A stretch of DNA of 64,000 bases from Streptomyces sp. 130. GTDB taxonomy: Bacteria; Actinomycetota; Actinomycetes; Streptomycetales; Streptomycetaceae. The stretch's first letter is position 1. Each line of letters opens with the position of its first letter. Where the stretch lies: NCBI RefSeq assembly GCF_007096885.1, contig NZ_VJNO01000001.1, positions 310,001 through 374,000 of the forward strand, written 5' to 3'. The position numbers and the translations under genes were made by a program. This document shows positions 15,526 to 23,010 of this stretch, piece by piece. Under the pieces are notes generated by a model. That model did not search any database and had not been told where the DNA came from. It saw only the letters and a list, made by a program, of their open reading frames with translations.

Positions 15526-16172
15526 TGCAGCGTGATCGTGCCGTCCGTCGCCGCCTCGACGCGCAACTGCGTCAGGTCGGCCACATGGGCGTCCGGCGAG
15601 TGGGCCCCCGCGCGCGGGCCGACGCCCACCACGCGCATGCCGGCCGCCCGGCCCGCCGCGATGCCCGCCTCGGAGTCCTCGAAGACCACGCAGTCCGCCG
15701 GGGCGAAGCCCAGCGCCGCCGCGCCCTTGAGGAAGCCCTCCGGGTCCGGCTTGCTGGCGCCGACGCTCTCGGCGGTGACGCGCAGGCCCGGCATCCGCAG
15801 TCCGGCGGCGCCCATCCGGGCCGTCGCCAGCGCCAGGTCGGCCGAGGTGACCAGGGCGTGCGGCAGGGCGGCGATGGCGTCCATGAACGCGGGGGCGCCG
15901 CCGATCGCGACGACCCCGTCGGTGTCGGCGGTCTCCTCGGCGAGCATCACCTTGTTGTCCGCGTAATTCTGCTCCATCGGGCGCTCCGGGAGCAGGACCG
16001 CCATCGTGGCGTAGCCCTGCCTGCCGTGGACCACCTTCAGCGCCTCTTCCGGGTCCAGGCCGTTGCGCAGCGCCCAGCGCCGCCAGCAGCGCTCCACGAC
16101 GGCGTCGGAGTTCACCAGGGTGCCGTCCATGTCGAGCAGGAGTGCGCGGGCGGTGAGGGCGGTGGCCGGCAT
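15510..16172 (-). CDS. HAD-family phosphatase (subfamily IA, beta-phosphoglucomutase/sugar-phosphatase-like)
   Basis: A 220-aa HAD hydrolase. Motif I is LLLDMDGTLVNSD with both catalytic Asp residues, motif II is ALVTSAD, motif III is ESVGASKPDPEGFL with the Lys, and motif IV is VVFEDSEAGIAAG. The cap between motifs I and II is the four-helix C1 type (RWALRNGLDPEEALKVVHGR). Relatives dephosphorylate small sugar phosphates. ATG 16172 has CTGGAG seven bases upstream. The last codons lie in a tandem repeat array. Confidence 0.92.
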   Translation of the reverse strand: MPATALTARALLLDMDGTLVNSDAVVERCWRRWALRNGLDPEEALKVVHGRQGYATMAVLLPERPMEQNYADNKVMLAEETADTDGVVAIGGAPAFMDAIAALPHALVTSADLALATARMGAAGLRMPGLRVTAESVGASKPDPEGFLKGAAALGFAPADCVVFEDSEAGIAAGRAAGMRVVGVGPRAGAHSPDAHVADLTQLRVEAATDGTITLHIEAR

Positions 16173-16335
16173 GGGCGGGCTCCAGAGCGGGGGGAAGCGA
16201 ACGCCGCGGGGGAGGCGGCGCGGGAGATCAAGCGGCCCCCGCCCGCCGGTCAGGGTGTGCGCGCGGGGACCACTTTGTTCCATCACGATACAAAAACGGG
16301 CTCGCGAATGCGAATCCCCTCCGGGGAGGGGCCCG

Positions 16336-17370
16336 TCAGCGGCGCCCGCGCCCCGTCGTGACCGCCTCCAGGCGGCTCCGGGTGTTCGGACCGTAGACGC
16401 CCTCCGGGTCGCCCTTGATGCTCCACCAGGTCTGGAGGTCGCTCACGGCCTTCTCCGTGCGGTCCCCGTAGGCCGAGTCGACCGGGCCGTTGTACACCCA
16501 GACCTCCCGGAGCCGGTTCTGGAGCTCCGCGACCTCCGCGCCCCGGTCGCCCCGCCGCAGGGTCCCGGCGTCGTCCTGCGATTCGGGGGGCGGGGCCACG
16601 CCCTCGGCCGGGCCGCTGCTGCTCGCGGTCGCCGACGGGGACGCCGTGCCGCCCGCGCCGGGGGGCGACGAGGACGCGGTGGCGGAGCGGGAGGGTGAGG
16701 CGGAGGCGGTGGGGGAGGCGGACGGCGACGCGGAGGCCGACGCGGACGAGGTGGGGGAGGCGGAACGGCTGGATGAGGCGGAGGCGGAGGGCGAGGCGGA
16801 GGGCGCGGTCTCGTCGCTCTCCTCGGGGAGGCTGGTCACCGTGGACGGCAGGGCCTGGTCCAGGTCGGCCTCCCCGCCGCCGTCCCCGTTGAACAGCCCG
16901 CCGACGAAGGCCGCCGTGCCGACCACGGCGACCACGGCCGCCCCCGCGACCACCGCGGCGAACGGCTTGCGGCGGCGCGGGGCCACCGGGTCCGGGCCGG
17001 TGAGGAGGAGGGCGGTGCCGGGCTCCTCCGCCTGGGGTGCGGCGCCGGCCGGGTCCAGGAACAGCGGCATCGTGGTCGCGGCGTCGCCCTCGGGGCCGTA
17101 GCCCTGGGGTGCGCCCCGCAGGGGTGCCGTGGCGGCGTCACCGCCCAGGGTCACGTACGGGCGGATGCGCAGCGGGTCGAAGTCCTCCGCCGCGGCCATC
17201 TCCGCGGACCGGCCGGCGTGGTGCTCGTCGGCGACACGCTGCTGTGCGGCGGCCCGCTCCGCATCGGTGACGTAACCCGGCGTACCGGTGTCCCGGCCCG
17301 CGCAGGCGCAGCCCGGACCGGCGCCGGGTCTGCTCTCCGTACCGCACTCCGGGCATATATGTCCGGCCAT
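16336..17370 (-). CDS. membrane-anchored peptidoglycan-binding protein with N-terminal zinc ribbon
   Basis: A 344-aa protein. The N-terminal cytoplasmic part starts [20 protein letters not shown] with a CPEC/CAC ribbon. One membrane helix ([20 protein letters not shown], about residue 130) is followed by a long Ser/Ala-rich linker ([20 protein letters not shown]) that would span the wall. A C-terminal PG_binding_1 domain ([18 protein letters not shown], then [14 protein letters not shown]) follows. It probably couples cytoplasm and cell wall; no catalytic domain is present. GGGGAGGGG lies upstream of ATG 17370. It is divergent from the DHA2 transporter, with 135 bases between starts. Confidence 0.88.
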   Translation of the reverse strand: MAGHICPECGTESRPGAGPGCACAGRDTGTPGYVTDAERAAAQQRVADEHHAGRSAEMAAAEDFDPLRIRPYVTLGGDAATAPLRGAPQGYGPEGDAATTMPLFLDPAGAAPQAEEPGTALLLTGPDPVAPRRRKPFAAVVAGAAVVAVVGTAAFVGGLFNGDGGGEADLDQALPSTVTSLPEESDETAPSASPSASASSSRSASPTSSASASASPSASPTASASPSRSATASSSPPGAGGTASPSATASSSGPAEGVAPPPESQDDAGTLRRGDRGAEVAELQNRLREVWVYNGPVDSAYGDRTEKAVSDLQTWWSIKGDPEGVYGPNTRSRLEAVTTGRGRR

Positions 17371-17505
17371 CGTGGGTCCCCTCCCCTTGAACTGCCTGCG
17401 ATTATGCAGCCCGCCGCCGAGAAGCCCAATCGGATGGACCCTCGGCAGGCCATAACGGGACAGACCGGACAGGATGGTGGTGTAGCGGATCCGAGGAGAT
17501 GTCTC

Positions 17506-19563
17506 ATGGCCCAGCTGAGCCCGACGGCCCAAGCCCCCGGCGAGGACCGCTCCACACGGTCGGTGCTGGTGGCGATCGGCGCACTGCTGCTCGGCATGCT
17601 GCTCGCGGCACTCGACCAGACCATCGTCTCCACCGCGCTCCCCACCATCGTCAGCGACCTCGGCGGACTCGAACACCTGTCGTGGGTGGTCACCGCCTAT
17701 CTGCTGGCCTCGACCGCCGCGACGCCGCTCTGGGGGAAGCTGGGCGACCAGTACGGGCGCAAGAAGCTGTTCCAGACCGCGATCGTCATCTTCCTGATCG
17801 GCTCCGCGCTCTGCGGCCTCGCCCAGAACATGCCCCAGCTGATCGCCTTCCGCGCCCTCCAGGGCCTCGGCGGCGGCGGACTCATGGTGCTGTCGATGGC
17901 GATCGTCGGTGACATCGTCCCGCCCCGCGAACGCGGCAAGTACCAGGGACTGTTCGGTGCGGTGTTCGGCGCGACGAGCGTCCTCGGGCCGCTGCTCGGC
18001 GGCTTCTTCACCCAGCACCTCAGCTGGCGCTGGGTCTTCTACATCAACCTCCCCATCGGCGTCGTCGCGCTCGTCGTGATCGCCGCCGTGCTGCACATCC
18101 CGGTCCGCCGGACGAAGCACACCATCGACTACCTCGGCACCTTCCTCATCGCCTCGGTCGCCACCTGCCTCGTCCTCGTCGCCTCCCTCGGCGGCACCAC
18201 CTGGCCCTGGGGATCGGGGAAGATCATCGGCCTCGCGGTGCTCGCCGTGGTGCTCCTGGTCGCGTTCGTGCTCGTGGAGCGGCGCGCCACCGAGCCGGTG
18301 CTGCCGCTGAAGCTGTTCCGGATCAGGACCTTCAGCCTCGTCGCCGTGATCAGCTTCGTCGTGGGCTTCGCGATGTTCGGCGCGATGACCTATCTGCCGA
18401 CCTTCCTCCAGGTCGTGCACGGCATCACGCCGACGATGTCCGGTGTCCACATGCTGCCCATGGTCTTCGGGCTCCTCATCACCTCCACGGTCTCCGGCCA
18501 GATCGTCAGCCGTACGGGGCGCTGGAAGGTGTTCCCGATCGCCGGCACCGGCATCACCGCGATCGGGCTGCTGCTCCTGCACCGGCTGACGGTGTCCAGC
18601 GGCACCTGGGAGATGAGCGTCTACTTCTTCGTGTTCGGCGCGGGGCTCGGCCTGGTGATGCAGGTCCTCGTGCTGGTCGTGCAGAACGCCGTCTCGTACC
18701 GGGACCTCGGCGTGGCGACCTCCGGGGCGACGTTCTTCCGGTCCATCGGCGCCTCGTTCGGCGTGGCGATCTTCGGCACCATCTTCACCAACCGGCTCAC
18801 CGACAAACTCGGTGACGCGCTCGCCGGCCGGCGGCTGCCGCCCGGCGTCGACGCGAAGAGCCTGGCCGCGGACCCGCGCGCCATCGGGCGGCTGCCGGAC
18901 GCGCTGCGGGGGCCGGTGCTCCAGGCGTACTCGACGTCGATCACCGATGTGTTCCTGTACGCGGCGCCCGTCGTCCTGGTCGCCTTCCTCTTCGCCTGGC
19001 TGCTCAAGGAGGACAAGCTGCGCGGATCGGTGACCGCGCCGGATTCGAGCGAGACCCTGGCGTCTAACCCGGTCGAGCGCTCCTCGTACGACGAGTGCGC
19101 CCGGGCCCTGTCGGTGCTGGCCACCCGGGAGGGCCGTCGCGAGGTCTACGTCAGGATCACCGAGAAGGCGGGCTTCGACCTGCTGCCCGCCGCGAGCTGG
19201 ATGCTGCTGCGGATCAAGCGCCACGGCACGGTGGAGCCCGCCCGGCTCGCCGAGGTGGCCCCCGTGCCGCTGCGGGTGATCAACGACGCGGCCCGCCAGC
19301 TGGAGGGCCGCGGCCTCGTCCGGCGCGTCGGGGTGCAGATGGTGCTCACCGAGCCGGGAGCGGAGGCGGTGGTGAAGCTCGCCCAGGCCCGCGAGGACTC
19401 GCTCGCCGAGCTGCTGGGCGACTGGTGGGGGCCCGACCGGCCGACGGACCTGGTCGCGCTGGTCTCCGAGCTGACGCGGGAGACCAGCGGGTCGAGCAAG
19501 GAGCGCCCGCACAGCCCCGAACCCAAGCGCGACCACGCGGCGGGGCATCCGCACCGGGACTAG
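17506..19563 (+). CDS. DHA2-family (EmrB/QacA) drug transporter with C-terminal MarR-like winged helix
   Basis: A 685-aa protein. Residues about 20-500 form a 14-helix MFS exporter: [20 protein letters not shown], the motif-A loop [15 protein letters not shown], and motif C around [20 protein letters not shown]. Residues about 525-650 form a winged-helix domain ([20 protein letters not shown], then [38 protein letters not shown]). The fusion is recurrent in actinomycetes but its purpose is unclear; it may sense ligand or bind DNA at the membrane. GAGGAG precedes ATG 17506. The stop lies in the first copy of an 18-bp direct repeat. Confidence 0.92.
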   Translation: MAQLSPTAQAPGEDRSTRSVLVAIGALLLGMLLAALDQTIVSTALPTIVSDLGGLEHLSWVVTAYLLASTAATPLWGKLGDQYGRKKLFQTAIVIFLIGSALCGLAQNMPQLIAFRALQGLGGGGLMVLSMAIVGDIVPPRERGKYQGLFGAVFGATSVLGPLLGGFFTQHLSWRWVFYINLPIGVVALVVIAAVLHIPVRRTKHTIDYLGTFLIASVATCLVLVASLGGTTWPWGSGKIIGLAVLAVVLLVAFVLVERRATEPVLPLKLFRIRTFSLVAVISFVVGFAMFGAMTYLPTFLQVVHGITPTMSGVHMLPMVFGLLITSTVSGQIVSRTGRWKVFPIAGTGITAIGLLLLHRLTVSSGTWEMSVYFFVFGAGLGLVMQVLVLVVQNAVSYRDLGVATSGATFFRSIGASFGVAIFGTIFTNRLTDKLGDALAGRRLPPGVDAKSLAADPRAIGRLPDALRGPVLQAYSTSITDVFLYAAPVVLVAFLFAWLLKEDKLRGSVTAPDSSETLASNPVERSSYDECARALSVLATREGRREVYVRITEKAGFDLLPAASWMLLRIKRHGTVEPARLAEVAPVPLRVINDAARQLEGRGLVRRVGVQMVLTEPGAEAVVKLAQAREDSLAELLGDWWGPDRPTDLVALVSELTRETSGSSKERPHSPEPKRDHAAGHPHRD

Positions 19564-19590
19564 GTGTATGGACGGGACTAGGTGTATCGA
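19555..19590 (+). repeat. 18-bp direct repeat spanning the DHA2 stop codon
   Basis: CGGGACTAGGTGTATGGA (19555-19572) is repeated at 19573-19590 with one change. The first copy contains the TAG stop of the transporter; the second contains the CTAGG that begins the degenerate MITE-like element. Confidence 0.85.
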
Positions 19591-19732
19591 CTCGCAGCGC
19601 GGCGTCTGGGGTCTGCGCCCGGCGTGCGCCCGGATCGCCCTCGCACTGGACGTACTCGGGCGATGCGGGCGCGCGGCGGGGGTGCGTGCCGGGCGTCGCG
19701 GGCCCACGACGATCCGCCGGACGGGCCCTGGC
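19578..19732. mobile_element. decayed MITE-like element related to the one at 21434-21641
   Basis: Aligned to the reverse complement of the 21434-21641 element, it shares GCGGCGTCTGG, the long segment CGGATCGCCCTCG to GACGTACTCGGG and the right end GATCCGCCGGACGGGCCCTGG. An internal part is deleted and both terminal repeats have decayed. It lies between the DHA2 stop and the GNAT stop. Confidence 0.7.
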
Positions 19733-19737
19733 GTGCG

Positions 19738-20280
19738 TCAGGCGTCGGTGGGTCCGGGAAGTTCCGCCGGACGGGGCGGTGTAGCCGGCCGGCGCCCGGC
19801 GCCCTCCAGTTCCTTCGCGAACCAGTGCTCCGCGTACGGTCCCCGGTTGAACGCCGGGACCTCCCGGTAGCCGTGTTTCGCGTACAGGCCGCGGGCCTCC
19901 ACCAGGTCGTGCCGGGTGTCCAGCCGGAGCAGGGCCGCCCCCAGCGCCCGGGCCCGCCCCTCCACCGCCGCGAGCAGCAGCCCGCCGCCGCCCGTGCCCC
20001 GGAACTCCGGGCGGACGTAGACCCGGGTGAGCTCCGCCGTGTCCGGGGCCACGAGGACCAGGCCCGCGCAGGCCGCGGCCCGCCCGCCGCGGCGGCCGAC
20101 GACGAAGTCACCGGTCGGGGCGGCCAGCAGCGCGGCGCCGTCGTCGGTGAGCCCCGCGTCGATCTCCTCGGCCGTCGCCGGACGGCCCCAGTAGCGGCCG
20201 GCGACCTCGGCGTAGTAGTCCCGCCGGAGCAGGGCCGCGTCCGGGGAGCCGACGGGTTCGGGTGCCATGGTCCAGGTCAT
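19738..20280 (-). CDS. GNAT-family N-acetyltransferase
   Basis: A 180-aa acetyltransferase. The acetyl-CoA site is VYVRPEFRGTGGGGLLLAAV, preceded by the beta-strand ELTR, and followed by LLRLDTRHDLVEARGLYAKH and the terminal GYREVPAFN. The family often acetylates small amines or amino acids; the substrate is unknown. Start options are ATG 20280 and ATG 20268; neither has a clear ribosome-binding site. Divergent from the serpin gene, with a CACATGTG palindrome between them. Confidence 0.88.
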   Translation of the reverse strand: MTWTMAPEPVGSPDAALLRRDYYAEVAGRYWGRPATAEEIDAGLTDDGAALLAAPTGDFVVGRRGGRAAACAGLVLVAPDTAELTRVYVRPEFRGTGGGGLLLAAVEGRARALGAALLRLDTRHDLVEARGLYAKHGYREVPAFNRGPYAEHWFAKELEGAGRRPATPPRPAELPGPTDA

Positions 20281-20339
20281 TGGGCCATTCTTGCTATCGC
20301 ACATGTGTATGAGCCAGGCGATTTCGAGGGGGCGGCGCG

Positions 20340-21437
20340 GTGGCGGGGCAGAACGGGGCCGGAGCGGTCCGGCGGCTCGGCGAGCGGTGGATCGGGGAGC
20401 TGGCCGGGCCGGGCGGTGACTTCGTCTGCTCGCCCGCCGGGCTGTGGCTGGCCCTGACCGCCCTCGCGGCGGGGGCGCGCGGGGAGACCGCCGAGGAGCT
20501 GCGGGCGGTGCTCGGGGTGGCCGGGGACGATGCGGCCGGCGCGGCGACGGCCACGGCACGCGCGCTGGCGGCCACCGAAGGGCTGGCCGTGGCGACCCGG
20601 GTCTGGACGCGCACGAAGGTGCACCGGAGGCTCCGGAAGGCGCTGCCGGACATCGGCTTCGGGCCCATGGACCCGGACAAGGCCGACGCCTGGGTCCGGG
20701 AGGCGACCGGCGGGCTCATCGAGCGGCTGCCGGTGACCGTGGACGCCCAGACGATGCTGGTGCTCGTCAACGCGCTCGCGCTCAGGACGGACTGGGCGAT
20801 CCCCTTCGCCCGGGAGGCCACCCGGGACCGGCCGTTCACCGACGCGGCCGGCGTCACCCACCAGGTGCCGACGATGTCCGGGAAGCCCCTGCCGCTGGAC
20901 GTCTGGATGACCGGCGGCGCGTTCGTCCTGAATCTGCGCTGCTCCGGGCGGCGGGGCGGGCCGCCGCCGGTCAAGGCGCGCCTCGTGCTGGGGCGGCCGG
21001 GCGAGGGCGCGGCCGAGGTGCTGCCGGCGGCCTGGGCGCCCAAGGAGGCGCGGACCGACCTGAACGCGCACATCGTGACCATCGCGGTCCCGCGCTTCAC
21101 CCTGCGTACGCACATCCGGGCGGCCGACCACCTGCCGGCGCTCGGGATTCGCCTCGCGACGACCCCCGCCGCCGACTTCTCCGGGCTTTCGGCCACCCCG
21201 CTCATGCTCTCCGAGGCGGTCCAGGAGGCCGTGCTGCAGGTGACCGAGGAGGGTCTGTCCGCAGCCGCCGCGACGGCGCAGCCCGCATCGGAGGGGGCGG
21301 AGCCGGGCCCGCCCCCGCGCCGCCTGCACCTCGCCTTCGACCGGCCCTTCGGCATCGTCGTCCTGGACCCCGGCGAGGAGGTCCCGCTCTTCGCCGGCTG
21401 GCAGGCCGGGGCCCCCTCGGACCCCGAGGCCGGCTAG
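20340..21437 (+). CDS. serpin-family protein
   Basis: A 365-aa serpin: N-terminal helices with FVCSPAGLWLALTALAAGA, the strand-3A region LVLVNALALRTDWAIPF, the breach area VPRFTLRTHI and the C-terminal LHLAFDRPFGIVVLD. The reactive-centre hinge VTEEGLSAAAATAQP matches inhibitory serpins (small residues at P15-P9). The exposed loop that follows is unusually Pro/Gly/Glu-rich. No signal peptide is seen, so it may act inside the cell or be released. GTG 20340 has a GAGGGGGCGG upstream. The stop codon TAG comes from the first bases of the MITE inserted downstream. Confidence 0.9.
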   Translation: MAGQNGAGAVRRLGERWIGELAGPGGDFVCSPAGLWLALTALAAGARGETAEELRAVLGVAGDDAAGAATATARALAATEGLAVATRVWTRTKVHRRLRKALPDIGFGPMDPDKADAWVREATGGLIERLPVTVDAQTMLVLVNALALRTDWAIPFAREATRDRPFTDAAGVTHQVPTMSGKPLPLDVWMTGGAFVLNLRCSGRRGGPPPVKARLVLGRPGEGAAEVLPAAWAPKEARTDLNAHIVTIAVPRFTLRTHIRAADHLPALGIRLATTPAADFSGLSATPLMLSEAVQEAVLQVTEEGLSAAAATAQPASEGAEPGPPPRRLHLAFDRPFGIVVLDPGEEVPLFAGWQAGAPSDPEAG

Positions 21438-21641
21438 GGCCTGTCCGGCGGATCTTCGCGGGCCCGCGACGCCTGGCACGCACTCTCGCCGCACGCCCGA
21501 ATCACCCGAGTACGTCCAGTACGAGGGCGATCCGGGCGCACGCCGAGAAGTGGGGTCTCCCCTGTTCGAGCGGAGCCGAGAACTTGGGGACGCACCAGAC
21601 GCCGCGGGCTGATCCACGAAGATCCGCCGGACAGGCCCTAG
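21434..21641. mobile_element. 208-bp MITE-like element with perfect 25-bp terminal inverted repeats
   Basis: Left end 21434-21458 starts CTAGGGCCTGTCCGGCGG; the right end 21617-21641 is its exact reverse complement. There is no coding capacity. The ends are CTAG on both sides, compatible with insertion at a palindromic tetranucleotide as in IS5-like families. It sits between convergent genes and supplies the stop codon TAG to both: the serpin at 21435-21437 and the DUF2330 gene at 21638-21640. Transposition would depend on a transposase elsewhere. Confidence 0.9.
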
Positions 21642-22792
21642 CGCAGCGGCGGCGGCGTGAAGACCGGTGGCGGGGGCGTCACGGGGCGCCGCCGCCGGGC
21701 GCGTACGACCAGCAGCAGGGCCGAGGCCACCGCGACCGCGCCGCCGAGCAGCGTCAGCAGCCAGGCCGGCAGTCCGGCCCAGGTCAGCAGCGTGTCCCGG
21801 TACACCACGGTCCGGTACGGGGTGTCCTCGGCGGTCGCCCGCAGTTCGTGGTCGCCGTCGATCCGCTCGGGCGAGGGGAAGTACTGGTCGATCGCCGTCA
21901 GGAAGACCGGCTTGTCCCCGGTGACCGCCGCCAGCGCCTCGTACGGCTCGTTCGCGGGGTCCACCCGGCCCGCGAACGAGACCTTCGGGGGCCGCCCGCC
22001 GATCGCGCCGCGCGGTTCCATGCGGTGGCCGGCCAGGACGTAGAGGTCCAGGGACTGCGGGGTGGCGGCCAGCTTGGACAGGCGCATCGGATACACCAGC
22101 CGGTCGCTGGCGAACCGCAGCCGCAGCGGGTCGAGCGTCCCGCTCAGCGTGGACCCCCGCTGCTCCGGCGCGAGGCGCACCGCCACGTACTCCCACTTCT
22201 GCTCGACGTACGGGCGCAGGGCCGTGGCGAGGCGGTCCGGCAGCTCGAAGCCGTTCTCCTTCAGCCAGCTCTCCAGCGCCTCCGGGTCGGTCGCCGCCAG
22301 CCGGGCCACGTCGAACGGGCCGAGCCGCTCCCGGCCGACCACGTCGACCGGGGCGCCCGCCTTCGGGCCGGCGGCACTGTCCCCGGCGGAGTTCCCCGAA
22401 CCGCCGAGCGGCCAGTCCTCGTCGCGCGGCCAGAAGTAGTGCCGCTCCTCGGTGACCGGCGCGGTGATGGCGCGCAGCTCGTCGAACAGCTCCGCGTCAC
22501 CGAGCTCGACCGTGGCGCGGTGCGGCACCGGCATGATCCAGGCGGCGTCCGGCGCGTTCCCCCGGACGCTCAGCTGCATCACGATCTGCTCGGTGCGGCC
22601 GTCCCAGCCGACCGCCGACGTCTCCCGGTCGACCGCCACCTGGCTGTTCCGGTTCACCACCATCGCCCCGCAGCCGCAGGCGTACGCCGGTGCGATCAGC
22701 GACCCCGCCTGGAGCGAGACCAGCATCAGGAGCAGGGCGAGCGCCCGGGCCGGCCAGCCCCCCGTCCTTCCGTTTCTCCCCGCGCGCCGCAT
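21638..22792 (-). CDS. DUF2330 domain membrane-anchored secreted protein
   Basis: A 384-aa protein with a signal peptide (ALALLLMLVSLQAGSLIAPA), the mature N-terminus ACGCGAMVVN typical of DUF2330, a beta-rich body (IVMQLSVRGNAPDAAWIMPV, SDRLVYPMRLSKLAATPQSL), and a C-terminal membrane helix (WLLTLLGGAVAVASALLLVV) with an Arg-rich end. It would sit on the outer face of the membrane. Function unknown. Its stop codon is provided by the MITE right end, so the original C-terminus may have been different. Confidence 0.9.
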   Translation of the reverse strand: MRRAGRNGRTGGWPARALALLLMLVSLQAGSLIAPAYACGCGAMVVNRNSQVAVDRETSAVGWDGRTEQIVMQLSVRGNAPDAAWIMPVPHRATVELGDAELFDELRAITAPVTEERHYFWPRDEDWPLGGSGNSAGDSAAGPKAGAPVDVVGRERLGPFDVARLAATDPEALESWLKENGFELPDRLATALRPYVEQKWEYVAVRLAPEQRGSTLSGTLDPLRLRFASDRLVYPMRLSKLAATPQSLDLYVLAGHRMEPRGAIGGRPPKVSFAGRVDPANEPYEALAAVTGDKPVFLTAIDQYFPSPERIDGDHELRATAEDTPYRTVVYRDTLLTWAGLPAWLLTLLGGAVAVASALLLVVRARRRRPVTPPPPVFTPPPLR

Positions 22793-22925
22793 CTTCCGTC
22801 CTCCCCGTCGTTGCTGATCACGGGCTCAGACGTGCGCGGACCCCCGCCGGTTCCGGGCCCGCCGCGCACCTGGAGGGCGGACTTTCGGCCGAAGCCGGGT
22901 GACAGTCAGGCGTAAAGGGGGTTGA

Positions 22926-22939
22926 TTGGGTCTACCCAA
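22926..22939. promoter_or_regulatory. perfect dyad TTGGGT-CT-ACCCAA
   Basis: A 14-base perfect inverted repeat in the 218-base gap between divergent DUF2330 and GT87/PAP2 genes. Its size and position suit a repressor or activator site. The regulator is unknown. Confidence 0.45.
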
Positions 22940-23010
22940 GAGCACAATGCGAAGGTTTCACACATGCCGGACAACCGGCCGGCGACAGACCTTGGGAGGG
23001 TCGGCGCAGC

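Noticed and set aside
16336..19707. A 1123-codon open frame on the minus strand
   Set aside because: Only its last 344 codons (16336-17370) are a real gene; the rest is the antisense of the DHA2 transporter, open because of high GC.
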